A stretch of 64,000 nucleotides of DNA, taken from positions 106,265,513 to 106,329,512 of the forward strand of contig NC_080677.1 in assembly GCF_030445035.2 (NCBI RefSeq), in the 5' to 3' direction. A program made the position numbers and the translations under genes. The stretch is from Dasypus novemcinctus (lineage: Eukaryota; Chordata; Mammalia; Cingulata; Dasypodidae). Of this stretch, positions 55,556 to 64,000 are shown in pieces (the first letter of the stretch is position 1; the number at the start of each line of letters is the position of its first letter). The notes below the pieces were generated by a model. It was not told where the DNA came from, made no database searches, and worked only from the letters and a program-made list of their open reading frames with translations.

Positions 55556-55927
55556 AGATTTCTTTTTATTTATTTCTCCCCCTCCCCTTGTTGTTTGTGC
55601 TCGCTCTCTGCTCTCGGTGTCTGTTGTATGCTCTTTGTGTCTGCTTGTCTTCTCTTTAGGAGACACCAGGAACCAAACCTGGGACTTCCCATATGGGAAG
55701 GATCCATTCGCTTGAGCCACATCTGTTCCCTGCTTATTGTGTCTCTCATTGTGTTTCATTGTTATCTCCTCGTTGTGTCATCTTGTTGTGTCAGCTCACC
55801 ATGCCAGCCCATCACATCAGCTTGCTGTCTTGCTTGTCTTCTTTAGGAGGCCCTGGGCCCAAACCTGGGACCTCCCATGTGGTAGGTGGGCACCCAACTT
55901 CTTGAGCCACATCTGCTTCCCTCCATT
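55556..55927 (-). mobile_element. DAS-type SINE with two heads
   Basis: Poly-T start, CCCC-rich tail block and tRNA-like heads reading out at about 55730 and 55920. Flanks share 'catttttta', so it probably inserted as one unit. Confidence 0.7.
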
Positions 55928-56985
55928 TTTAATCATACAATTTAGTGGTGCTAATTAAATTCACAATCTTGTACCACCATCATCATCATCCATAACCAAA
56001 ATTTTCCTATCAATTCAAACAGAAACCTCGTACCAATTAAGCACTAACTCCCCATTCTGCACCCCACCTGGCTCCTGGTAACCTGTATTCTGTGAATTAG
56101 CATATTCCAGTTTTTTCAAATAAGTGAGATGATACAGTATTTTTCTTTTTGTGTCTGGCTTATTTCATTCAGCATCATTTGTTCAAGGTTCATCCATGTT
56201 GTAGCATGCATAAGAACTTCATTCCTTTTTATGGCTGAATAATATTCCTGTGCAAGCTTGCGTGTGTGTTTGTGGGTGTGCTTGTGTTTTGTGTGTGTGT
56301 ATGTGTTTTGTTCATTCATCTGTTGATAGACACTTGGGTTCTTTCCATCTTTTAACTATTGTGAATAATGCTGCTATGCTTTTATTTTTCTGGGATATTT
56401 ACCTAGGAGTAGAATTGCTGGGTCCTTTGGTAACCCTGTATTTAACTTTTTTAGGAACTACCAGACTTTTTCAAAGCTGCTGCACCACAGCAGTGTCTGA
56501 AGGTTTCAGTTCCTCCAATAACACTTGTTACTGCCTATCTTACTGATTACAGCCATCCCAGTGGCTATGAAGTGGCCAGTATTCCCTCCCATACTGTAGG
56601 TTGCCTTTTTTACTTTTATTGTTGTGTTCATTGAAACACAAATGTTTTAAATTTTGATGAAGTCCAATTTATATGGTTACTTCTACTTTTGGTGTCATAA
56701 CTAAAAGATGCATTGCCTAATCCAAGGTCATGAAGATTTTCACCTATATTTTCCTCTAAGAGTTTTATAGTTTTAGCTCTTAAATTTATGTCTGTGATCC
56801 ATTTTGATTTAATTTTTGTGTTTGGTGTGAGGTAGAGGTTCAACTTTATTCTTTTGTATGTGGATGGATAGCTAGTTGTCCTAGCACCTTTTGTTGAAAA
56901 GGCTATTTTTTCCCCATTGAATTATTGACCATAAATGTATGGATTTGTTTTGGGCCTTCTTTTTGGTATCTTTTAGTGTTCATCT
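55928..56985 (-). mobile_element. L1 ORF2 end and 3' UTR, antisense
   Basis: 'ggttcatccatgttgtagcatgc' and 'ttatggctgaataatattcc', then at 56600-56930 'atgaagtccaatttatatgg' and 'gttgaaaaggctattttttcccc', follow inverted L1 ORF2. A TG-rich tract (56250-56306) has expanded within it. All frames are broken. Confidence 0.75.
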
Positions 56986-57799
56986 AGCGATTGCCCTTAT
57001 TTTTTATATTGTATCTTAATATTGACAGATACTGCTTTTCTACTCTTAATCCAGTTCTCCTTGCAAAGCCAATAAGGCCAAGATAAGTTTTGCTCTTGTG
57101 ATGGGGCAAAATACTGGCTTTGCCAATATATTTGTGAATCTCCATACCATCAGGTTTTTTTTGCCCTAAATATAGGGTAGCTGGATTTTTGGATAGTAAG
57201 TTTTTTATCTTCAGGTATGAGTGACCTGTTGGTTTTAGAGTTAAGCACACCAAATCACTTATCAGAATCTAGTGAAAATTTAATGTGATTTTCCTGTTGC
57301 CAGGCAACATTTTAGTGGCTGCCTATAAAGTGTTTCAGCTTAGGTAAATTTCCCAGTAAACCTCTAAGTGGGTTTGAACAGTTTGAGTCCCCATTTTCCT
57401 CTCAGCTGGCTTGATTCAGCCTTTGTAAGCATCGATTTGTGCCCTGAAGCTAGGTCCTCTGAATCACAACACATCCCCCTGCACCCTTTATTGGCAGAGT
57501 TGAAAACTGTCTAATCCATAACCTCAGTCAAACTGACTCATTGTGACAGTTGTTTTCACAAACCTCCTGCTGTATCAGGTGGGTCCAAGATAGTTTTTCT
57601 AGACTGTATCATTTTATTAATATAATTGGATAAAGCAGTTACCATATGACTTGCTTTCTATGCTCTATAAATTAGCAATTAAGGATAATTACTGCATCCA
57701 TCAGTGTTTGCAATATGAGTTCAGTATGGCTTCGGCAGAACAATCATCTGTGACAGTGTCCTCTCAATCTTAACATTCTTCTGAAATTGAAATTCCGAT
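56986..57799. other. Intron sequence, nothing recognised
   Basis: An 89-codon minus frame (56984-57253) has no family resemblance and no context. No repeat identified. Confidence 0.4.
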
Positions 57800-58078
57800 A
57801 TAGCAGGGACAGATGTAGGACATTATATATCCTGCCATAGCCCACTGAATGGACTGGGAGAGAATGCAAACTACAATGTAAACAATAATCCATGCCGTGC
57901 AGCTGTGCTACAGAATGTATTCATCAAATGCAATGAATGTACCACACCAATGAAAGAAGTTGTTGTGGGAAAAGCCGGGGTGTGGGGAGTGGAGTATGTG
58001 GGACTCTCCTATATTTTTTAATGTAACATTTTGTGTGATCTATGTTCTTTTAAAAATAAATAAAAAATATATTATTTT
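57800..58078 (+). mobile_element. Family A (L1-like) copy, short, sense
   Basis: Only the last 280 bp of the family, with the complete 3' end AATGTAACATTTTGTGTGATC near 58020 and an A-rich tail. The better-kept end defines the family terminus. Confidence 0.7.
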
Positions 58079-58129
58079 TAGAAATTCTGATAAAGGAACA
58101 ACGTATTTTACTTGCTCTGTTTTTTGTAT

Positions 58130-58290
58130 GTCTGTCTCCCCCCAAGAGGATATCAGCTCCCCAAGAGCAAACATTTTTGTCTCTTTTGTTTCACTGCATA
58201 TGCCAATTGCCTACAATTCCTGACACCTAGTAGGCACTTAGTAAGTTTGTATTGAGTTGCTAAATGAGTAAATGCATCAATCATTGAATA
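58130..58290 (+). mobile_element. L2-like LINE 3' end
   Basis: 'ctccccaagagcaaacatttttgtctc...gacacctagtaggcacttagtaag' follows the L2 3' end. Confidence 0.5.
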
Positions 58291-59793
58291 AAATTATAAA
58301 ATAAATTAGATGTCAGGACTTTCAGAAAGGGAAAATAACTTATTCATGGTGCTCAATGAGATGTAAGTTAAGTCTGATGTGTAGACCCTTGGTTTTTTTC
58401 ATATTTTACCTAAAGTCATTTCAGGTGATTCTCCCTCCACAACTGCAGCTATATCTCCCTGACTCCATTTGGTGGGGAACTTTCGATAAGGCAGGGCCAT
58501 TTAAATTATTCTTATTAAGGGAAAATGCGGAGTAAAGATTGTTGAAAAGGCAGACGGGTGGAGAAAGCTTAACAGCTTGGAAGATGAAATGGAGATGACA
58601 GAAAGGAGGTGTTTGATGTTTTGAACAATTTCAGTTCCTATAGAGGGAAACTAATTTTTCCCTAATAGAAGCAGGTCTCTCTGTCTGTAATGGCCTAGAG
58701 ACACTGGCCTTTCCTATGTCTCCACCTAACAACTTTCAAGGCCATGCCAAGTGAGGGGGAGAGTTACAGAGAAAGAATTGGACATGTGACCCTCCTTTCT
58801 TCCCGGAGGAATAGTAATTGCAATGCCTGTCACAACGAATATCTATTCTTGTTGCTTGGGTGGCTGAACTGGAGCCTGCTGTTTGAATTTGTATACGCAA
58901 TAGTATAAAGGGTGTAGAGCAGCCTCTAAAGTAAAAGTCATCTCTCTCTAACACTACTTCAAGCATTGACTGCTGCCTAAATGGCGTATTTGGTGCAATA
59001 ATGTGAAGAGGTTCTGAAAGCAGGCTTCGAAATAGCATTCGGGGACAGGACAGGATGTACAAACGAGTTCTGCAAAATTGCTATGCACAAGTTGTTTGCG
59101 AAGGCTCTTAATAGGGCCAGAATAATAGTTACAAACCCATTGTCCTCTAGGGATCTGGTTTACTAGGCACAGCTGTTAGAGGTACCCCCTTTCTTATATT
59201 TCCAGGGAGTTCTTATCAGTCACTCAGTTCTTGAGCTTTCACTGGCCTTTTTGAGGCATCAGGAATAAAGACGGCTTACTAGACCAAATCATTGCATACT
59301 TAGCATTTACCTTGGTCAGCCAAGGTGAGTTTTCTTGTAAATGGGCCTTAGCTTTTCCAGTTGAGCTTTACCAAGGGGTACTGTGGCTCCTGGGAATACT
59401 TTATTACATTTTTGTATTATTAATGAAACTGAAATTGAGAAGCAGTCATTGCCGACAGATACTGTGCTTTGCGTGCTGTGTACAGCCCTCTTTGGGAATT
59501 GTACATGAGTGATGTTAAGGGCAGGTATTCTACGGTATGGTGCTATTCTTGCTATATGTTTTGTTTCTGCCATGTGTGAAAGAGAATCAATTATAAATGA
59601 GTCAGAGCTGAATCTTCCCCCTTTTTTCCTGTAAATGCAAAGGGCTTTTTAGGCTTCCTTGGCCCTTCTTATTTCAGAAACTTCAAGTGTCCTCTGCCCT
59701 AGTATATCTGTTCTTTCCAGGCTTTGCTTTTTTGATAGCTTGTCTGTTTAGAATGTCAGTTTCCTGAGATGATGCCCAGGCCATGGGTTCTCA
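58291..59793. other. Intron sequence, nothing recognised
   Basis: Unique-looking. No gene, RNA or confident repeat seen; short frames (for example minus 58736-59062) lack context. Confidence 0.4.
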
Positions 59794-59800
59794 GGGGAGA

Positions 59801-59897
59801 CTTTTTTTTTTTGAGGTACCCAGGCCAGGGATTGAACCCAGGACCTACGTTGTGGTGGGAATCTGGTGCTCCACTACTGAGCCACATTGGCTCCCCT
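59801..59897 (-). mobile_element. Short DAS-I-like SINE
   Basis: Poly-T, 'gaggtacccaggccagggattgaaccc' and 'ctgagccacattggctcccc'. Same subtype as 46985 and 48181. Confidence 0.75.
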
Positions 59898-59902
59898 GAG
59901 TT

Positions 59903-60014
59903 GTTTTTTTTCATTTGTTTGTTTGTTTGTTTGTTTTAGAAGGCACTGGTAACCGAACCCGGGACTTCCCATGTGGGAAGCAGTGCTCAACCACTTGAGC
60001 CCCATCCACTTCCA
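59903..60014 (-). mobile_element. Short DAS SINE with (GTTT)n tail
   Basis: Poly-T and a (GTTT)n tract, then an inverse tRNA-like head ('ggtaaccgaacccgggacttcc'). Confidence 0.7.
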
Positions 60015-60019
60015 GAATA

Positions 60020-60555
60020 GACTTTCCCTCCACATCCCCCCGCCCTGCTGTTTTTGTTGTCTTTGTCCATTCGCTGTGTGATCTTTTCTGTTTCTCTTTT
60101 TGTCTTATCTTCTCATCTTTCTCATCTAGGATTCACCAGGATTCGGTCCCAGGGACCTCTGATGTGAGAGAGGTGCCCTGTCAATTGCGGAACCTCAGTT
60201 CCCGCTCTCTGTTGTGCTTCACCTTGACTACCCTTGTCTCTCTTTTGTTGCACCATCATCTTGCTGTGTGACTCACTTGAGTGGTCACTGGCTTTGTTGT
60301 ATGGGCACTCAGCTCTCCACACGGGCACTGGCTCGCTGTATGGGCATTCATGTGGGCACTTGTGCGGGCACTTGACATGCCACATGGGCACTTGGCTCAA
60401 CGTGCAGGCACTTGGCTCACCACGTGGGCACTGGATACCCGTACAGGCATGCCTATTCTTCTTTTTCCCACCAGAAGGCCCCAGGGATCGAACCTGGGTC
60501 CTCCCATATGGTAGGCGGAGGCTTTATCACTTGAGCCACATCTGCTTCCCTCAGA
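60020..60555 (-). mobile_element. Long variant DAS SINE with expanded GGGCACT repeats
   Basis: Same subfamily as 42155-42612. The internal tandem array (about 60285-60450) has about nine or ten units around 'gggcacttggctcac', more than the other copy. tRNA-like head at 60475-60550. Flanks share CAGAAYAGACTTT (near 60013 and 60553). Confidence 0.75.
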
Positions 60556-60660
60556 ACAGACTTTTAAGGGGGTTGTTTAGTTGGAAGTTGTAAAGCTTAT
60601 ATGCGGCTAACACTTGATAAGAAAGGATAAAAGTGATTATATAATTTTAACAACAAAAAG

Positions 60661-60975
60661 ATATGCTCTCTGACCTGAGTGGAGAGCTGGACCACGCCGA
60701 ATGCTGGCCCATACGGAGAACTTCAGCAAGATGACGCAACAAAAAGAGACATAGAGGAGAGACAGTAAGAGAGACAACAGACCTTGCAGCTGCGGTGGCA
60801 CAAGAGATTGAATGCTTCTCTACCACTCGGAATGCCCCAGGATCAGTTCCTAGTTCCACCTAAAGAGAAGACAAGCAGGCACAGAACACATGACAAATGG
60901 ATACAAAGAGCTGACGAGGGGGGAGGCATAGATAGATAGATAGATAGATAGAGAGATAGATAAATCTTTTAAAAT
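60661..60975 (+). mobile_element. DAS-type SINE pieces with (GATA)n, sense
   Basis: Body remnants ('gacctgagtggagagctgga', 'agcaagatgacgcaacaaaaagag'), then a second head-like segment (60785-60865) and a GATAGATA tract (60929-60964). It is the second SINE locus in SND1 sense in the intron. Confidence 0.6.
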
Positions 60976-61149
60976 AAGGAAAGCCGTGCTGTCTTTGACT
61001 CGTGTGATGTCGCCAGGAGGAGCTGTCTAGGCCAAAGTAACTGGGCTTAACATACTGGGGATACTGAGACATTAATCAGAACAACTGTTTTTTTTTTTCT
61101 TTCTTTCTTTTAAAGTGGAATTTACATATTTTTAGAACATATCTATTTG

Positions 61150-61570
61150 TTGGACAGAGTTTCCATAAAAAGGTAGTGGAATAGATAAATGTATTGTGGC
61201 ATATTCATATAACGGACTACTGTACAGTTGTGAAAAATCAATAAACTATAGTGTTTTACTTCTACATAAATAAGTTTCACCAAAGAAATGACGAAAAGAA
61301 GCAGTATGAGTCCACTTTCCTCAAGTTCAGAAATAGGAAAAACAAAACCATATTGTTTCAGGGTGCATATGTAGATGGTAAAACTACAGAGAAGCAAGGG
61401 CAGGATTATCACAAGGTCAGGATAATGGAGGGGGGGTTGGGGAGAAGAGACTGCAAGTGGAAAGGGGCAGTTCTTAACTTGGGTGGAGGTTCCTCAGTTG
61501 TTTGCTTTTCTTATTCTTTAACATGTATCTGTATGTTTAAATGCACTTCTGTATTTTAACTAATAGTTCA
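61150..61570 (+). mobile_element. L1-type 3' end, sense
   Basis: 'taaatgtattgtggcatattcatataacgg' and 'aagttcagaaataggaaaaac', ending 'catgtatctgtatgtttaaatgcacttctg', follow the L1 3' end. Confidence 0.6.
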
Positions 61571-62347
61571 CAATTTAAAGTATTGGTTAGAGTGGAGAGG
61601 TAAGGCAGAAGTGTCTATGGAGTGGCTGTAGATAGCAGTGGATTCGCTTTGTACTCCTTCCTCACTTGATTGTTTCCTTTCCTAGGATGGTTCCTTTACG
61701 GGGAACCCCAGGGTCTTGTCTACCACAGGATTCTGTGTTGGTAGAACCCGCCAACCTTCTGTCTACTAACCTGTCAGCTCTTCCTCGCTTCCAAGCATAG
61801 AATTGTGTCTTTCAGCTCTAGTGAAGTTAGTGTTAAACCCACCTGTTCATTGTATCTTACCTCACTGAGCAAAGCTCATTTGAATAGCTTGGGTGGTGTT
61901 TGTCATCTTTTCCTGTACTCCCCTTCTTCCCTTTTCCCACTTGAAATCCTTCCTTCTTCTCCCTGCAAACATTTAAAAATTAAATGTTAGTGAGCTTTAG
62001 AGCTTTTTTCACAGCTGCAGTATGGTCTATGCCTACCACCTTTGATTAGAAAGATGAAAGGAACTGCTGAGCTTAGGAGCCTTAAGGTGCTTATTAGATT
62101 CTTTTTTAATCATGTAGGTTCTGGGATTTTGCAGTTTACTTGTGTATTTCTCTCTTAGCCTAACCTTTGAGTTTTGGCCGTATAGCAGAAGCATAAACTC
62201 TGGGCTCTGAAGTCCTGGTTCCACATTAGCCTTGGGCATGCTCTGTTCCTCCTGGACGGTGTGTAGGGGCTTCTTCCTTCAGCTTCCCCTTTACTTAGAC
62301 TTTCCATTGTTAGCTTCAGTCCTAAAATAGAATGTGTGGCTGGAGAT
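61571..62347. other. Intron sequence, nothing recognised
   Basis: Unique-looking intron DNA. Confidence 0.4.
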
Positions 62348-62355
62348 GATAACTT

Positions 62356-62781
62356 TTTTTTTTTAAGAATTTAAGATTTTTAAATTTTTATTTGTATTTA
62401 TTTCTCTCCCCCCTCCCCAGTTGTCTGTTCTCGGTGTCCATTTGCTGCGTGTTCTTCTTTGTCTACTTCTGTTGTTGCCAGTGGCACGGGAATCTGTGTT
62501 TCTTTTTTTTGTTGCATCATCTTGTGTCAGCTCTCTTGTGTGGTGCCGTTCTTGGGCAGCCTGAACTTTCTTTCGCGCTAGGTGGCTGTCCTTAGGAGGT
62601 GCACTCCTTGCACGTGGGGCTCCCCTACGCGGGGGACACCCCTGCGTGGCACGGCACCCCTTGCGTGTACCAGCACTGTGCGTGGACCAGCTCCACATGG
62701 GTCAAGGAGGCCCGGGGTTTGAACCACAGATCTCCCATGTGGTAGGCGGATGCCCTATCCATTGGGCCAAGTTCACTTCCG
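62356..62781 (-). mobile_element. DAS long SINE
   Basis: Poly-T, CCCC-rich tail block, body with moderate CpG and tRNA-like head out at about 62775. Short duplication GATAACTT near 62348 and 62782. It is the SINE closest to exon 2. Confidence 0.85.
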
Positions 62782-63004
62782 GATAACTTCTTACTAACAG
62801 AAAAAGAACCTAAGTGGTGATACTAGGATGGAATTACATTAGTCCCCCTATCTTCCAAGCCTCTTCACCCCAGTCTATTTTATGAGTTCTGTATCATTTG
62901 TTTAGTTCTTGCTTCTATTTCTGGGTCCATCATTTCAGAATTTGACCCAAGTTTTATGTAGGTACTTCTCTTACAAAATTGAAAACAATCCTGTTCATTT
63001 AATT

Positions 63005-63095
63005 CCTGTTTTATTTATTCCTTCAACAAATATTTGAGTGCGTCTGAGGCGTCAGGTGCTACTCTAGGAGTTGGGAATAGAGCAGTGAACAAACT
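63005..63095 (+). mobile_element. Old LINE 3' UTR fragment
   Basis: 'ttcaacaaatatttgagtgcg...gagcagtgaacaaac' matches the ancient LINE phrase also seen at 31690. It ends about 60 bp before exon 2. Confidence 0.5.
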
Positions 63096-63154
63096 ACATT
63101 ACTGTGATATTACCTCTAGATCTCTAATTTCCTCTTTTGTTTTCCCCCACATAG

Positions 63155-63304
63155 GTCCTCTCAGGGTGTGCCATCATTGTCCGAGGGCAGCCTCGAGGTG
63201 GACCTCCTCCTGAAAGGCAGATCAACCTAAGCAACATTCGAGCTGGAAATCTTGCCCGCCGTGCGGCCGCCACACAACCTGATGCAAAAGATACCCCTGA
63301 TGAG
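63155..63304 (+). CDS. SND1: SND1 coding exon 2 (residues 27-76)
   Basis: Encodes 50 residues of the first SN-like domain, beginning [11 protein letters not shown] and including '[20 protein letters not shown]', ending DTPDE. To my knowledge this is identical to mammalian SND1. The domain has the OB-fold of micrococcal nuclease without its catalytic residues; it serves in RNA binding and protein contacts. The acceptor ACATAG precedes it and the donor GTAGGT follows at 63305. The length is 150 nt, in phase 0 at both ends, so skipping it would keep the frame. A minus-strand frame across it is only its shadow. Confidence 0.96.
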
Positions 63305-64000
63305 GTAGGTACCTCCTGAGGTCTTCCTGAGGCCATGAACCAAGGTTTCAGCTCAGTTTCTTCCTTGACCGATGTGGTTTTGATGTGCTCCTTTTGTGTA
63401 TTTTGAGTATTTTGAGATTGGAGGACTGATGCCTCTTGATATGTCCACAGTGGCTTGCATCTGTTCTTTATATATTCACCACCTTTAGCAGCTGCCCTAG
63501 TCTCAGGGCTTATTCTCATACCTTTTTTCATACCCTGGGAGCCTTTCTAGGTTTGTTGGTGTTTTCATTCCTTATTCTGTTGAATAGGTTAAGAACATTT
63601 CCTAGGTAGTCTCACCATGAGGTCACCATTGGTTGTGGCAGGGTTTCTTCTATATTTTATTAATTTATTTTTTTAATAGGTTTTTCATTCATTCATGAAA
63701 TCAAAATTCTAAAGGATACACAATGAAAAAGCGAGTTCTTCTCCCCTGAGACAACTGATGTTACCTGGTGTCTTCGATCTGCTTCCAGAGATATTTAATG
63801 CCTGTATAGGCAGACATACATACATCGTCCCTGTCCCCCCTCTCTTCACTTTCACAGATGGTAACACTCTGTAAATGCTAAGCTCTGTTAGGGAGATTCT
63901 TAATTTAGGATCCATGTACCCTAAAGGTCATTTGTGAACTCCATGAAATTGCAAAATTTTGTGTGAACATCAATTTTTTAGGGGAGGGAGTTTTTATTAG
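63305..64000 (+). other. SND1: Start of SND1 intron 2
   Basis: Donor GTAGGT. The tail, about 63885-64000, resembles a mammalian hAT element ('gattcttaatttaggatccatgtacc...gaactccatgaaattgc'), truncated by the window end. The rest is unrecognised. Confidence 0.75.

Larger units (their letters stand above)
26665..63154 (+). other. SND1: SND1 intron 1 (36.5 kb)
   Basis: Donor GTGAGA directly after codon 26. The acceptor is a pyrimidine-rich tract ending CCCCACATAG at 63154, with a branch-like CTAAT at 63124-63128 (A about 28 nt before exon 2). Both flanking exons are phase 0. The intron is largely repeats, mostly antisense SINEs. I see no nested protein-coding gene or confident small RNA. Confidence 0.92.

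Noticed and set aside
56984..57253. 89-codon minus frame in unique intron DNA
   Set aside because: No motif, no promoter, no conservation evidence available; length is within chance.
63124..63531. 135-codon minus frame over SND1 exon 2
   Set aside because: Shadow of the exon and its flanking intron; no family match.

Overview
The window is nuclear DNA from a placental mammal, almost certainly a xenarthran and most likely an armadillo (Dasypus-like). The basis is the dominant repeat: about two dozen copies of tRNA-derived SINEs whose heads and long GC-rich bodies match what I know as the armadillo DAS families. Mammal-wide MIR, L2 and hAT relics, L1 and ERVL/MaLR LTRs make up much of the rest.

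Only one host gene can be supported: the 5' end of SND1 (Tudor-SN/p100) on the + strand. A CpG island promoter (about 25.9-26.7 kb) with GC box, ETS site and two inverted CCAAT boxes leads into coding exon 1 (26587-26664, residues 1-26). Intron 1 is 36.5 kb and runs to coding exon 2 (63155-63304, residues 27-76); intron 2 continues past the window end. All splice signals are canonical, and both exons are in phase 0.

Layout. 1-9.35 kb is nested retroelements: L1 pieces, ERV-type LTRs, SINEs, and copies of a xenarthran L1-like 3' family here called family A. 9.35-13.1 kb has old LINE and hAT relics, two SINEs and unrecognised sequence. 13.1-14.4 kb is a mariner with a dead transposase. 15-24.9 kb is MIR, SINE, a 5-kb antisense L1 split by two LTRs and a SINE, an old LINE tail, and an MLT1-like LTR holding a retroposed gene fragment. 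25.5-26.7 kb is the SND1 promoter. 26.7-63.2 kb is intron 1, where nearly all SINEs are antisense to SND1.

I found no second protein-coding gene, no functional tRNA gene, no rRNA gene and no CRISPR-like array. The long open frames outside SND1 lie in repeats or are antisense shadows. The most noteworthy items are: stacked retroelement insertions that reuse one TTTT/AA site (41.9-43.0 kb); the antisense SINE bias in intron 1; a short frame retained across four family A copies; an Hsmar1-like mariner outside primates; and a 5' leader open in frame with the SND1 start. No database search was possible, so family names come from recognition and should be confirmed with RepeatMasker.
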